From Deinococcus sp. AJ005 (lineage in GTDB: Bacteria > Deinococcota > Deinococci > Deinococcales > Deinococcaceae): DNA of 35,000 nt. The position numbers were made by a program, and so were the translations under genes. Below the pieces are notes generated by a model. That model was given only the letters and a program-made list of their open reading frames with translations. It ran no database searches and was not told where the DNA came from. Of the stretch, positions 1 to 7,867 are shown one piece after another. Each line of letters starts with the position of its first letter. The stretch's first letter is position 1. The stretch is taken from assembly GCF_009017495.1 (NCBI RefSeq), contig NZ_CP044990.1, positions 102,501 to 137,500 on the forward strand, in the 5' to 3' direction.

Positions 1-2
1 TG

Positions 3-3000
3 ATCATCGCCCGCCTGCTCGATCAGGTGCGCACCGGTGAAGTCCCCGCCAGCAGCATGGACGCCGAAACCCTGACCGCGCTTCAGAACGCGATTCAGGA
101 ACTGGCCGCCGATCTCGCCGCCCTAGGCGTGCGCGTCAGCGACCTGGAAGAAAACGCGGTCAGCCGCGACGACTTCACCCGTCTGGAAAACCGCGTCGAG
201 GAACTGGTTGCTGGCAACGGCACCGCCCCCGCCGGTGACGCCGAAGCTGTGGCCAACATCCAGGCCCAGATCGACGACCTGACGGCCCGCGCCGACGACT
301 ACGACACCCTGCGTGCCGATGTCGACGACAACGCCAGCAGCATCGCCGCCCTGAACGACCTGACCGTGCTGCTGAACCAGGACATCCTGAACCTTCAGGA
401 CCGCACCAGCGCTATCGAAGCGGCCCAGGCTGATCTGGTCCAGAAAGCCGACTTCGACACCCTGTCGGGCCGTGTGGGCACCGTCGAGGGCCGCGTCACC
501 AAGGTGGAAACCTCGGTGGGCGACCTGACCAACCGTGTGACGCAGCTTGAGAAGTATGCCTTCAGCCTGCGCCCCAGCCTGAGCGCCACCTACTATGTGG
601 CCCGTGGCACGCGCGATATGGACTTTGACCGCCTGATCCCCGGCACCGTGTTCAGCACTGGTGACGACGGCGACAGCGCCACCGCCGATACCGCTGTGGA
701 CTACGTGGACATGGCCGGCGATACGACGCAGGTGGCTGCGCCCGCCGCCAGGCCCGCAATCCCTGTGGCACCTGCTCCTCTGGGTGCGACCCCGACGCCC
801 GCTGAGACTGCGGCCTACAATGCTGCGCTCGCCCAATACAATGCCGCTGTCGCCGCTTACCCTGGCCTGCTGCAAGCAGCTAAGAACGCCGACGCCCAGG
901 GCTTCTACGGCTTCAGCACCGCACTCCCCACCACGGTGAACAAGGAAGGCAAGACCACCCTGTCCTTCGGCATCACCTTCGACAACGCGGGCAAGATCGA
1001 CACCGCGACCAGCGCCACCACGGGTAAGTTCACCCCGAGCGCCGGTAAGCTGAACGTCAACAAGGTCGACGTGACCTTTGGTGTGCGTGCCGGGCTGCCC
1101 ACTGCCGATTCCCGTTACCCCGATGTGACCCAAGACGACGTGACCTACCGTCCCCTGTTCTTCTTCTTCAAGCAGGGTACGGCGGCCTTCACCGTGGGCA
1201 ACGCTCCTGTAACCGTGACCTTCGGCAAGGCGCTGAAGTTCAAGTTCAGCGATTACCTGTTCGACAACGACAAGACCGGACGCGGCGACGGCTACGTCGT
1301 CAAGGTGGACGGCAGCAACGTTCCCGTGATCGGCGCTTACAAGCCTGTGATCCAAGTGGTCTACGGCAGCCGTGGCGGTGCCGACGCGGTAAACCTGTAC
1401 ACCTCCGCGCTGGAAGACACTGACAACAACCCCGCCACCGATCCTATCAACGTCAACCGTGCTTCGGGCCTGTCCGACGGTGCATACAAGTACTACCGTG
1501 GTATCCGCGCGGAAATCACGCCTATCGGCACCCTGAAAGCTGGCATCAACTACGCTCAGGAAGGTCTGGACGACACCGGTCGTAAGATCGCCACCAACAA
1601 TGCTGTTAACGGCGCAGTGACCAACGTTCCATCGGTTCAGCCCGGTACCGTTGTCGTGACCAGTAACGTCACCGCCTTCGGCGCGGACTTGCACGGCGCG
1701 GTTGCTGGCTGGCAGATTGACAGCGAGTACGCCCAGAGCAACGTGACCACCACCAGCTACGCACAGGGTACGGGCGTCGCCACCAACTCGTCCGCTACTC
1801 AGCGCGCGTTCTACGGCAAGGTTGCCGGCACCCTGGGACCCGTCAAGGTCTACAACGCCAACTACCGCAACATCACCGCTGGCTATGGTGCAACTGCTGG
1901 GATCATGGAAGCCAAGCCTGCCGATGGCGACAACGGCAGCACCGCGCCCTACTACCAAGACCAGACTGGCTTCGGCATCAAGGTCGGCGGCGCACTCGGC
2001 CCCGTGGCCGTGGGTGCGTACTACGACCGCGAAACCAACAACGCCAACGCTGCAAACAGCCTGATCACCGATCTGGGTGTGGCAGCCAAGGCCAATCTGT
2101 TCAATCTGGTGACGGTGCGCGGCGGTTACTACCAGTTCAACAAGGCTGCCAACGCCGACATTGTCAACAGTGTGAACGCGGTGAGAGGCAATGGCACCCG
2201 TTACACCGTGCGTGCTGACGTCACCCCCGGCTTCGGCCTGGCCGTCGGTGCCTACTACAACTACGTCTCCATCGGTGGTGCGCGTGCCCAGAGCGACGCC
2301 CAGCTCTTCCGCAACAGCAAGTACAGCAGCTACTTCGGTCTGGCGAACAACGAGTTCCTGGATTCCAGCGGCTGCGGTGCCGATCACCCCGGTATCTCTT
2401 CCTCTGACACCGACGGTGTGGGCGGCGCGCTGAGCTTCTCGCTGGCCAACTTCACCGACAAGACCTGCTACACCGAGTACGGTGCGGAACTGACCCACAA
2501 CGGCAAGGATGCCAACGCGCTGGTCAAGGACCTGACCTTCCGGGTGGGCTACGCTTCCCGTTACCGCGCCTTCACTAACACCTTCAGCAACGGCTTCACC
2601 TACGGCGACGTGCTGTACGGTAAGAAGATCGGGATCGCTCAGGTGGACCTCAAGGCGGCCTTCGGCATCGACCGCTACACCGACAACGAGCGCAACCGCA
2701 ACGATCTGGCGCCCAACACCAACAGTGTGGCCAACAGCAATGCGGCGGCCATCGGCGTCAAGGTCGTCACCGATCCTCTGAACGTGATCTTCAAGCCCAG
2801 CTTCGAGGGTCAGGTCGGGTACTACACCCGCAGCCACGATTACGGCAACTTCCAGAATCCTGGCAACGCCGTTCCCAACAACATCAACCAGGATTACACC
2901 TCCAATGCCATCAAGTACTCGGCGGGCGTCAAGCTCAACGAGTTCCTGCTGCCCAACACCAAGCTGGCCGTGTACTACGCTGGCTACCAGGGCACCAACC

Positions 3001-3224
3001 GCGCCTACACCCCCTTCGTGACCGATACGGCAGGCAAGTACTCCGACGTCAACACCGGCGGCGCACGTGTCAGCCAGGACCTGTTGTACGTGGAAGGCAA
3101 CTACTACGATCTGTCCTTCGGCTACGGCGTGGGCAACCTGCGTCTGCGCGGCGGCAATGCCACCACGGCTCCTGCCGATGCACGCGGCCAGGTCTTCAAG
3201 ATCAGCTACAAGGTCAACTTCTAA
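3..3224 (+). CDS. slpA: SlpA-like outer-membrane/S-layer protein, 5' end missing
   Basis: The open frame runs in from the left edge, so the N-terminus lies outside; the first in-frame GTG at 27 is internal. The first residues read IIARLLDQVRTGEVP, like the end of an SLH (peptidoglycan-binding) domain. A coiled-coil stretch follows (about 80-560), rich in heptad-like ALNDL, VEGRVTKVE and LTNRVTQLE segments. After YAFSLRPSLSATYYVARG the remainder is long alternating beta sequence rich in Tyr, Gly, Asn and Thr, ending in FKISYKVNF with a terminal Phe, as expected of an outer-membrane barrel. SLH, coiled coil, then a large C-terminal barrel is the known SlpA architecture of Deinococcus, which ties the outer membrane to the cell wall. 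Oddities are an Ala/Pro-rich insertion at about 733-890 and two Cys in one loop region (about 2370-2470). Family call is confident; the exact paralogue is less certain. Confidence 0.9.
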   Translation: MIARLLDQVRTGEVPASSMDAETLTALQNAIQELAADLAALGVRVSDLEENAVSRDDFTRLENRVEELVAGNGTAPAGDAEAVANIQAQIDDLTARADDYDTLRADVDDNASSIAALNDLTVLLNQDILNLQDRTSAIEAAQADLVQKADFDTLSGRVGTVEGRVTKVETSVGDLTNRVTQLEKYAFSLRPSLSATYYVARGTRDMDFDRLIPGTVFSTGDDGDSATADTAVDYVDMAGDTTQVAAPAARPAIPVAPAPLGATPTPAETAAYNAALAQYNAAVAAYPGLLQAAKNADAQGFYGFSTALPTTVNKEGKTTLSFGITFDNAGKIDTATSATTGKFTPSAGKLNVNKVDVTFGVRAGLPTADSRYPDVTQDDVTYRPLFFFFKQGTAAFTVGNAPVTVTFGKALKFKFSDYLFDNDKTGRGDGYVVKVDGSNVPVIGAYKPVIQVVYGSRGGADAVNLYTSALEDTDNNPATDPINVNRASGLSDGAYKYYRGIRAEITPIGTLKAGINYAQEGLDDTGRKIATNNAVNGAVTNVPSVQPGTVVVTSNVTAFGADLHGAVAGWQIDSEYAQSNVTTTSYAQGTGVATNSSATQRAFYGKVAGTLGPVKVYNANYRNITAGYGATAGIMEAKPADGDNGSTAPYYQDQTGFGIKVGGALGPVAVGAYYDRETNNANAANSLITDLGVAAKANLFNLVTVRGGYYQFNKAANADIVNSVNAVRGNGTRYTVRADVTPGFGLAVGAYYNYVSIGGARAQSDAQLFRNSKYSSYFGLANNEFLDSSGCGADHPGISSSDTDGVGGALSFSLANFTDKTCYTEYGAELTHNGKDANALVKDLTFRVGYASRYRAFTNTFSNGFTYGDVLYGKKIGIAQVDLKAAFGIDRYTDNERNRNDLAPNTNSVANSNAAAIGVKVVTDPLNVIFKPSFEGQVGYYTRSHDYGNFQNPGNAVPNNINQDYTSNAIKYSAGVKLNEFLLPNTKLAVYYAGYQGTNRAYTPFVTDTAGKYSDVNTGGARVSQDLLYVEGNYYDLSFGYGVGNLRLRGGNATTAPADARGQVFKISYKVNF

Positions 3225-3275
3225 GCCCCATCCGGTTGACCGCGTAACTCCACCCTTCGTCCTGTTTCCTAAAGG

Positions 3276-3299
3276 CCCCCGCCCAGTGCGGGGGTTTTT
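3276..3299 (+). terminator. Rho-independent terminator of the slpA-like gene
   Basis: A 7-bp GC stem (CCCCCGC/GCGGGGG) with a 5-nt loop is followed by TTTTT. It lies 52 nt after the slpA stop and before the ppaC promoter. Confidence 0.9.
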
Positions 3300-3364
3300 C
3301 ATTGTCCTGTTTTGCTGTTGTCCCTGTCTTTCTCTGTCGGCGCGCGCGCCCCCGCCGCAGCCGC

Positions 3365-3370
3365 TAAACT
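3365..3370 (+). promoter_or_regulatory. -10 element (TAAACT) of a leaderless ppaC transcript
   Basis: TAAACT ends 6 nt before the ppaC ATG, so transcription would begin at or next to the start codon. No Shine-Dalgarno precedes the ATG, and I see no convincing -35. Confidence 0.6.
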
Positions 3371-3376
3371 CCCTGC

Positions 3377-4321
3377 ATGCTTCCCGTGTTCGGACACCTC
3401 AATCCAGATACCGACGCCATCGCCTCCGCGCTGGTATACGCCCACCTGCTGTCTCGGCAGGGCATAGACGCTCAGGCTTACCGTCTGGGCGACCTGAATT
3501 TCGAGACCCCATTCGTGCTGGAGCGCGCTGGAGTCGAAGCTCCCCCTCTGCTCCCAATGCTGGACGCTGGTACGTCGGTGGCACTGGTAGACCACAACGA
3601 GCGCGCCCAATCCGCGCCCAATCTGGCGGACCTTCAGGTGACGCATGTGGTCGATCACCACAAGCTGGGGGACCTGACCACCATGCAGCCCGCCTTTCTG
3701 CGTTTTGAACCCGTCGGCTGCACGGCCACGCTGCTGCTCAAGCTGCACCGTGAGGCCCGCCTGAAAGTGGAACAGGCCGACGCCTGGCTGATGCTCAGCG
3801 CCATTCTCAGCGATACCCTGCATTTCCGTAGCCCCACCACCACCCCGGATGACCGCGAGGCGGTGGCATTCCTGGCCCCGATTGCCGGACTGCGCGACGT
3901 GACGGCCTACGCACTGGAGATGTTTGCCGCCAAGAGCGATCTGGGCGACACGCCCGCCGCCGAGCTGCTGAAGATGGATTACAAGGTCTTTCCCTTCGGC
4001 GATCCGGCGAGGCCGCAAAGCTGGGGCCTGGGCGTGATCGAGACCACCAACCCCGGCTATGTATTTGGGCGGCAGGTGGAGTTGCTGGACGCCATGCGGG
4101 CCGCGAAGGCTGCCGACGGTCTGGACGGCGTGCTGCTGGGTGTGGTGGATATTCTGAACGAGACCAATCGGTTGCTGGTGGCAGGTGAGGCCGAGGCGGC
4201 AGTGGTGCAGCAGGTTTTCGGTGCGCTCACGCTGGACGATGTGGCCGATCTGGGAGGGCGCATCAGCCGCAAGAAACAGATCGTGCCCGCACTGGAAAAG
4301 CATTTCGAGACGCACTCCTGA
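3377..4321 (+). CDS. ppaC: Manganese-dependent (family II) inorganic pyrophosphatase
   Basis: This cytoplasmic enzyme would hydrolyse pyrophosphate to phosphate, pulling biosynthetic reactions forward. The 314 residues match the usual family II length. DHH-family metal motifs are all present: GHLNPDTD (H7, D11, D13), VDHNE (D72), VVDHH (D93, H94, H95) and ILSDTLHF (D146). The C-terminal substrate-binding DHHA2 domain ends with the basic SRKKQ motif (about 297-301). The ATG at 3377 is supported by conserved sequence beginning at residue 4 and by the -10 box 6 nt upstream. folC follows 14 nt after the stop, so the two are probably co-transcribed. A family II enzyme is soluble and Mn/Co-activated, unlike the common hexameric family I enzyme. 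Confidence 0.95.
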   Translation: MLPVFGHLNPDTDAIASALVYAHLLSRQGIDAQAYRLGDLNFETPFVLERAGVEAPPLLPMLDAGTSVALVDHNERAQSAPNLADLQVTHVVDHHKLGDLTTMQPAFLRFEPVGCTATLLLKLHREARLKVEQADAWLMLSAILSDTLHFRSPTTTPDDREAVAFLAPIAGLRDVTAYALEMFAAKSDLGDTPAAELLKMDYKVFPFGDPARPQSWGLGVIETTNPGYVFGRQVELLDAMRAAKAADGLDGVLLGVVDILNETNRLLVAGEAEAAVVQQVFGALTLDDVADLGGRISRKKQIVPALEKHFETHS

Positions 4322-4335
4322 ATCCCGATGAACAC

Positions 4336-5577
4336 TTGAACTGGCTGTTTGCCCGCCAGCGCTTCGGCGTGCATCCGGGGCTGGGGCGGGTACAGGAGCT
4401 GCTGGCCCGCGTGGGCAACCCGCAACATGCCTTTCAGACCGTGCTGGTAGGGGGCACCAATGGCAAGGGCAGCACGGCGGCGGTGTTGGCATCCATTCTG
4501 AAGGCGGACGGGCGGCGCACGGGCCTTTTTACCAGTCCTCACCTGACCCATTTTGCCGAGCGTTTTCAGGTGGACGGCCAGGACTTGCCCACAGAGACCG
4601 TTGGTGCGGGGCTGGACCGCCTGCGCCCCCACGCCGAAAATACGGGCGCGACGTTCTTTGAGATCGTCACGGCGCTGGGTGCGCTGCTGTTTGCGGAGGC
4701 TGGCGTCGAGGTGGCTGTGATGGAAGTGGGTCTGGGCGGACGTCTGGATTCCACCAATGCTCTGGACCCCGTGCTGAGTGTGATCACCAACGTGGCGCTG
4801 GACCACACCGAGATCCTGGGAAATACGCTGGAAGCGATTGCCGCCGAGAAGGCCGGAATCTTACGCCCAGGCCGTCCTGCCGTGACGGGTGTAGCGGCGG
4901 ACCTTCTGCCCCTGTTACGGGCCACCGGGGCGGACCTGTGGGCGCTGGGGCAGGAATTGCGGGTTCAGACCCGTTCGCTGGGCTGGCAGGGCGCAGAGGT
5001 GGGCCTGAAGCTGCCGGAGGCCGCCCTGGAATTCCAGACCCCGCTGCTGGGCGCACACGGAGCACGGAATGCGGCGCTGGCGGCGGCGGCGGCGTGGCGG
5101 CTGGGTGTGGACGAGACGGCGATCCAGGCGGGTGTGGCGGCAGCACGCTGGCCCGGACGCCTTGAAGTGTTGCCCTGGTGTGGCGGGCGCGTCCTTCTGG
5201 ACGGCGCGCACAATCCCGACGGCGCGCGGGCGCTGGCCGCCACGCTGCTCGAACTGGGTGTTCCCCCGCTGCCCGTCATCTTCGGTGCGGCGGGCGACAA
5301 GGATGTGGGCGGCGTGGTGGAGGCCCTGCGCCCACACATCTCGCACGCGGTTCTGACGCGGGCCACCCTCAGCCCGCGCGCGGCTACAGCGGCGGACCTT
5401 GCCCCGCTGTTCGCAGGGTTGCCCGTCATCCTGACCGATTCGCCAGACGAAGCACTGGCTGGCCTGAACGCTCTGAAGGCCCCGTTGTCGCTGGCCTGCG
5501 GCAGCCTGTACCTGATCGGTGAACTGCGCCCGCTGTTGCTGGGCACGGCGGGCGAGGACCGGGAGCGCTGGCAGTAG
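4336..5577 (+). CDS. folC: Bifunctional folylpolyglutamate/dihydrofolate synthase
   Basis: FolC adds glutamate to dihydropteroate and extends the polyglutamate tail of folates, using ATP. The 413-residue protein has the Mur-ligase-like P-loop GTNGKGST (40-47), then LFTSPHL, the Mg-binding EVGLGGRLDSTN, LDHTEILG, EKAGI and the C-terminal GAHNPDGA. The TTG at 4336 is chosen because no ATG or GTG exists in frame between the ppaC stop and the conserved FARQRFG region. The ATG at 4328 is out of frame and meets TGA at once. CTG at 4318, overlapping the ppaC stop, is a less likely alternative. No clear Shine-Dalgarno is seen, so translation may be coupled to ppaC. The next gene is convergent, its stop 17 nt away, with no obvious terminator between. 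Confidence 0.93.
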   Translation: MNWLFARQRFGVHPGLGRVQELLARVGNPQHAFQTVLVGGTNGKGSTAAVLASILKADGRRTGLFTSPHLTHFAERFQVDGQDLPTETVGAGLDRLRPHAENTGATFFEIVTALGALLFAEAGVEVAVMEVGLGGRLDSTNALDPVLSVITNVALDHTEILGNTLEAIAAEKAGILRPGRPAVTGVAADLLPLLRATGADLWALGQELRVQTRSLGWQGAEVGLKLPEAALEFQTPLLGAHGARNAALAAAAAWRLGVDETAIQAGVAAARWPGRLEVLPWCGGRVLLDGAHNPDGARALAATLLELGVPPLPVIFGAAGDKDVGGVVEALRPHISHAVLTRATLSPRAATAADLAPLFAGLPVILTDSPDEALAGLNALKAPLSLACGSLYLIGELRPLLLGTAGEDRERWQ

Positions 5578-5593
5578 CCCTGATAGAAAACGC

Positions 5594-5980
5594 TTACTCG
5601 CCGGTTTCCGCGCGGTAGGCCGCCTGCACCTTCGCCAGCCCCGGTGCGAGGGCCAGGGCGCGCAGTAGCGGCCCGCTGATTTTCAGCTTTCCGGCGGTCA
5701 TGGCCGCCACCGCATTCAGGTCGCCGTGCCAGAAAGCGTGCGCCGTCTCGCCACTCATGGCGAAGGTCAGGTCACTCTCTGCGTCGCGGGCGGCCTGCCC
5801 CCGGCTCAGCACGGCGGTCTGTCCGTCCCTGCCGTCCACCCGCAACCACGCGTCTGGGTCATGGATGGCAAAGGTCAGGGCCAGCCGCCCCTGTGTGGGG
5901 CCGGGATCGGCGGCCTTCAGGAAGACCCTCATCAGCAGGTCTTCGAGTTCTTCACCGGTCTGAAAGGGCAGGGAGCTCAC
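5594..5980 (-). CDS. SCP2 sterol-binding-domain protein
   Basis: This 128-residue protein looks like a single SCP2 (sterol carrier protein 2-like) domain, a fold with a hydrophobic tunnel for lipids or acyl-CoA. Supporting features are the alternating beta segments (RLALTFAIHDPDAWLRV, SDLTFAMSG), the HAFWHGDLN segment and the family-typical C-terminal block MTAGKLKISGPLLRAL. There is no signal peptide or membrane segment, so it is probably cytoplasmic. The GTG at 5980 is preferred because GGAG lies about 4 nt upstream on the minus strand. It is convergent with folC and divergent from the 6146 gene. Substrate and role are unknown; bacterial members occur alone in lipid metabolism or fused to acetyltransferases. 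Confidence 0.75.
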   Translation of the reverse strand: MSSLPFQTGEELEDLLMRVFLKAADPGPTQGRLALTFAIHDPDAWLRVDGRDGQTAVLSRGQAARDAESDLTFAMSGETAHAFWHGDLNAVAAMTAGKLKISGPLLRALALAPGLAKVQAAYRAETGE

Positions 5981-6130
5981 GCTCTCCAGCCCAGCCCAGA
6001 TGCCGCCTCATAACCGTATGATTTATGGCAATTGCTCGTGTAGCACAGTCTTGAGCTGACTTTCACAGGGCGGCCCCGCGTACATACTCTGCCGTCTATC
6101 GGGCGTTACATAAGCAGGCAAGATCAATTC

Positions 6131-6138
6131 AAGGAGGT
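6131..6138 (+). promoter_or_regulatory. Perfect Shine-Dalgarno AAGGAGGT
   Basis: AAGGAGGT matches the anti-Shine-Dalgarno completely and lies 7 nt before ATG 6146. It fixes the start of the 99-aa gene and predicts strong translation, in contrast to the many leaderless genes nearby. Confidence 0.85.
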
Positions 6139-6145
6139 ACAAAGA

Positions 6146-6445
6146 ATGAATCAGCAATTACAGCAGACCATCCAGGCCCTTTCGGGCGGCGTAGCAGGTG
6201 TGGACGCCCAGACGGCAGTCAGCAACGTGACGAGCTGGCACGGCACGTTGGACGGCGTTCCCGGAGCGGAAAGCGTCACCAGCATGCTGGCACAGCTCAA
6301 GAGCGCACTGGAAGGCGGCGACCTCGCCGGCGCAGCCGCAATGCTGCCCGACCTGGGCAGCGAAACCAGCAAGCTGGCCTCCGCCGCACCCGCAGAGGAT
6401 CAGGAAGGTCTGCGTCAACTCGGCTCCGCTCTGGGCGGCAAGTAA
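6146..6445 (+). CDS. Small uncharacterised helical protein (99 aa)
   Basis: I do not recognise a named family. The protein is rich in Ala, Gln, Ser and Gly, has no Cys, signal peptide or membrane segment, and should be largely alpha-helical. Helix-prone blocks are QQLQQTIQAL, DAQTAVSNVTSWHGTL, SVTSMLAQLKSAL, DLAGAAAML and EDQEGLRQLGSAL, broken by Gly/Pro turns such as GVPGAE. The start is certain from the perfect Shine-Dalgarno, and a strong terminator follows 25 nt after the stop. It is therefore probably a monocistronic, well-expressed gene. The 165-nt gap to the divergent SCP2 gene must hold its promoter, though I could not pick convincing -35/-10 boxes. Whether it is structural, regulatory or stress-related cannot be told from sequence alone. 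Confidence 0.8.
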   Translation: MNQQLQQTIQALSGGVAGVDAQTAVSNVTSWHGTLDGVPGAESVTSMLAQLKSALEGGDLAGAAAMLPDLGSETSKLASAAPAEDQEGLRQLGSALGGK

Positions 6446-6470
6446 GCCAGAGCAGGACTCATCTCATCAG

Positions 6471-6507
6471 AAGGGGGGCCGTTGCTGGCTCCCCTTTTTG
6501 TTTTTTT
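6471..6507 (+). terminator. Strong Rho-independent terminator after the 99-aa gene
   Basis: AAGGGGGGCC pairs with GGCTCCCCTT (one G-U) around a 6-nt loop, followed by TTTTTGTTTTTTT. Confidence 0.9.
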
Positions 6508-6556
6508 CCTGCCTGCGGGTGGGGATTTTTTTTGGTCCAAGAACGCCCCTGCCCCG

Positions 6557-6562
6557 TATGCT
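6557..6562 (+). promoter_or_regulatory. -10 element (TATGCT) deciding the methyltransferase start
   Basis: TATGCT ends 7 nt before ATG 6570. The same hexamer and spacing recur at ruvC and the 29084 gene. It overlaps the alternative ATG at 6558, which therefore could not be translated from this transcript. Confidence 0.6.
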
Positions 6563-6569
6563 GACCCCG

Positions 6570-7547
6570 ATGCCCCATCTCTCGTTTACTGTGGAACCGC
6601 TGTCGGAGATCGTTCCCGCCGTGCGTGCGGCGCTGGAGGGTGGGCAAGAGGTCACCCTCGAAATTCCCGATCCCGACGCGGGGCTGGGCCTTTACGCGGG
6701 CGAGCTATACACGGGCGTGGCTGGCCCCGCTGGGCGGCACCGGCCCTGGAGTGCCTGGGCCGATCTGGCTGACGCGCTGGGCGCGCACCTGCTGACGCCG
6801 CAGCCGTTCGGGCCGGGCCGCGCCCGCTTCGGCCTGCGCCGTTACGCTGCCGCGCCTGCCCCCGATGCAGGCGGCTACGGCGTGGGTGGCGACTGGGCGC
6901 GGGTGGACAAGCTGGAAGATCCGGTGCTTCTTCTGACGCTGGTAGAGGCGCTGCGCCGAATTAATCCCCCGGCGGGGGGGCGCGTGCTGGCACTGGGCGT
7001 GAACAGCGGGCGCGAGCTGGACGCGCTGGCGCTGGCCTTTCCTGAACGGCTCAGCCCGGATCGACACCTTCTGGATCAACACTTCCCGGATCGACACTTT
7101 GAAATCGTGGGTCTGGACACCGATGCCTCGGCGCTGGATGTAGCGCGCGGCAGATTTCCGCGTGCCGAATTTCTGGAACTGGACGTGGCTGAATTGCCAG
7201 TTCCTGCGCTGGGCCGCTTCGATCTGATTCTGGCCCTCAGCCTGCTCCAGAGTCCGGGGGTGCGGCGTGACGTGCTGCTCAAAGCGCTATGCAGGCACCA
7301 TCTGACCGAAATCGGCGGACTGGTGCTGGGCTTTCCAAACGCCCGTTACCGTGACGGACTGCTCAGCTACGGCGCACGCATGAAGAATTTTGCGCGCCCG
7401 GACCTGAGCCTGCTGTGCGCCGACGTGACCGACACCCGCCGCGATCTGCAAAAACGTGGCTTTCAGGTGTTCGTGACTGGCAAATATGAGGTCTTGCTGA
7501 CCGCGCTTCCAGTTGAACGTCGTATAGGACGTGAATTGAGTTTGTAG
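6570..7547 (+). CDS. SAM-dependent class I methyltransferase
   Basis: The 325-residue protein has an N-terminal domain of about 110 residues without a recognised motif, then a Rossmann-type methyltransferase core. Core motifs are the glycine loop VLALGVNSGREL (139-150), the acidic end of beta-2 FEIVGLDTDASALD (D183 likely contacts the ribose of SAM), FLELDVAELP, and motif IV FDLILALSLLQS. The loop before beta-2 carries PDRHL-LDQHF-PDRHF, encoded by three tandem 15-bp copies. I chose ATG 6570 because it sits 7 nt after a TATGCT box. ATG 6558 would add four residues, and a longer in-frame extension to 6498 would overlap the upstream terminator. The substrate is not evident, and the motifs do not single out protein, RNA or small-molecule methylation. 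Confidence 0.8.
   Translation: MPHLSFTVEPLSEIVPAVRAALEGGQEVTLEIPDPDAGLGLYAGELYTGVAGPAGRHRPWSAWADLADALGAHLLTPQPFGPGRARFGLRRYAAAPAPDAGGYGVGGDWARVDKLEDPVLLLTLVEALRRINPPAGGRVLALGVNSGRELDALALAFPERLSPDRHLLDQHFPDRHFEIVGLDTDASALDVARGRFPRAEFLELDVAELPVPALGRFDLILALSLLQSPGVRRDVLLKALCRHHLTEIGGLVLGFPNARYRDGLLSYGARMKNFARPDLSLLCADVTDTRRDLQKRGFQVFVTGKYEVLLTALPVERRIGRELSL
7056..7100 (+). repeat. Three tandem copies of a 15-bp unit inside the methyltransferase
   Basis: Units at 7056-7070, 7071-7085 and 7086-7100 follow the pattern CYGGATCRACACYTY with a few differences. They encode PDRHL, LDQHF and PDRHF in frame, so the protein is lengthened by ten residues without a frameshift. Confidence 0.9.
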
Positions 7548-7601
7548 CCCTTCATACGAAGCTGGAGGGCAACCCACACATTAAAAAGCTATCCCCCTGG
7601 G

Positions 7602-7622
7602 TCCCCCCGGCGGGGGTATTTT
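7602..7622 (+). terminator. Probable terminator after the methyltransferase gene
   Basis: A CCCCC/GGGGG stem with a 4-nt loop is followed by TATTTT. The stem is short but all G-C. Confidence 0.6.
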
Positions 7623-7670
7623 CTGATCTTCCCAGCTAAACATGAATTCTGATGTTGTGAAGAATCCTGT

Positions 7671-7686
7671 CTGGAATGGGTTCCAG
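7671..7686. promoter_or_regulatory. Palindromic operator candidate CTGGAATGGGTTCCAG
   Basis: Two perfect 6-bp arms (CTGGAA and TTCCAG) flank TGGG. The palindrome ends 9 nt before the TATAAT box and so covers where a -35 would sit. This is suitable for a dimeric regulator acting on the 7868 operon; the regulator is unknown. Confidence 0.5.
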
Positions 7687-7695
7687 CGCTATATT

Positions 7696-7701
7696 TATAA
7701 T
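7696..7701 (+). promoter_or_regulatory. Consensus -10 box TATAAT for the surface-protein operon
   Basis: TATAAT matches the sigma-70 consensus fully. No good -35 lies 16-18 nt upstream, where the palindrome sits, so an activator may be needed or a repressor may act there. Transcription would start near 7708. Confidence 0.5.
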
Positions 7702-7867
7702 CTCATATTTCTCATTTTAGATATCAATGATCAGGGCGTCTGCAAATTCCAGTCAGCAATGTAAGTAATGCGTAAGAGCAAGATTTTTAACCTCAGTGCA
7801 GGAAAAAAAGTTTCACTGACACTTCACACACGCCTTCATCTCAAGTTCATTTTTACAGGAGACCCCC

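Larger units (their letters stand above)
7548..7867. other. 320-bp AT-rich intergenic regulatory region
   Basis: No credible gene lies here. The left part holds a terminator for the methyltransferase gene. From about 7630 the sequence becomes clearly AT-richer than its surroundings and contains a palindrome, a perfect TATAAT and a leader of about 160 nt before ATG 7868. It probably controls the surface-protein cluster. Confidence 0.7.

Noticed and set aside
123..3302. A 1059-codon minus-strand open frame opposite slpA
   Set aside because: The plus strand encodes a clear SlpA-like protein with start-to-stop coherence. The minus frame has the Val/Gly/His/Gln-rich look of antisense to GC-rich coding DNA and recognisable motifs are absent.
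6100..6112. A radiation/desiccation response motif (palindrome ending in ACATAA) before the 99-aa gene
   Set aside because: Only one half-site-like ACATAA is present; the opposite arm does not match.
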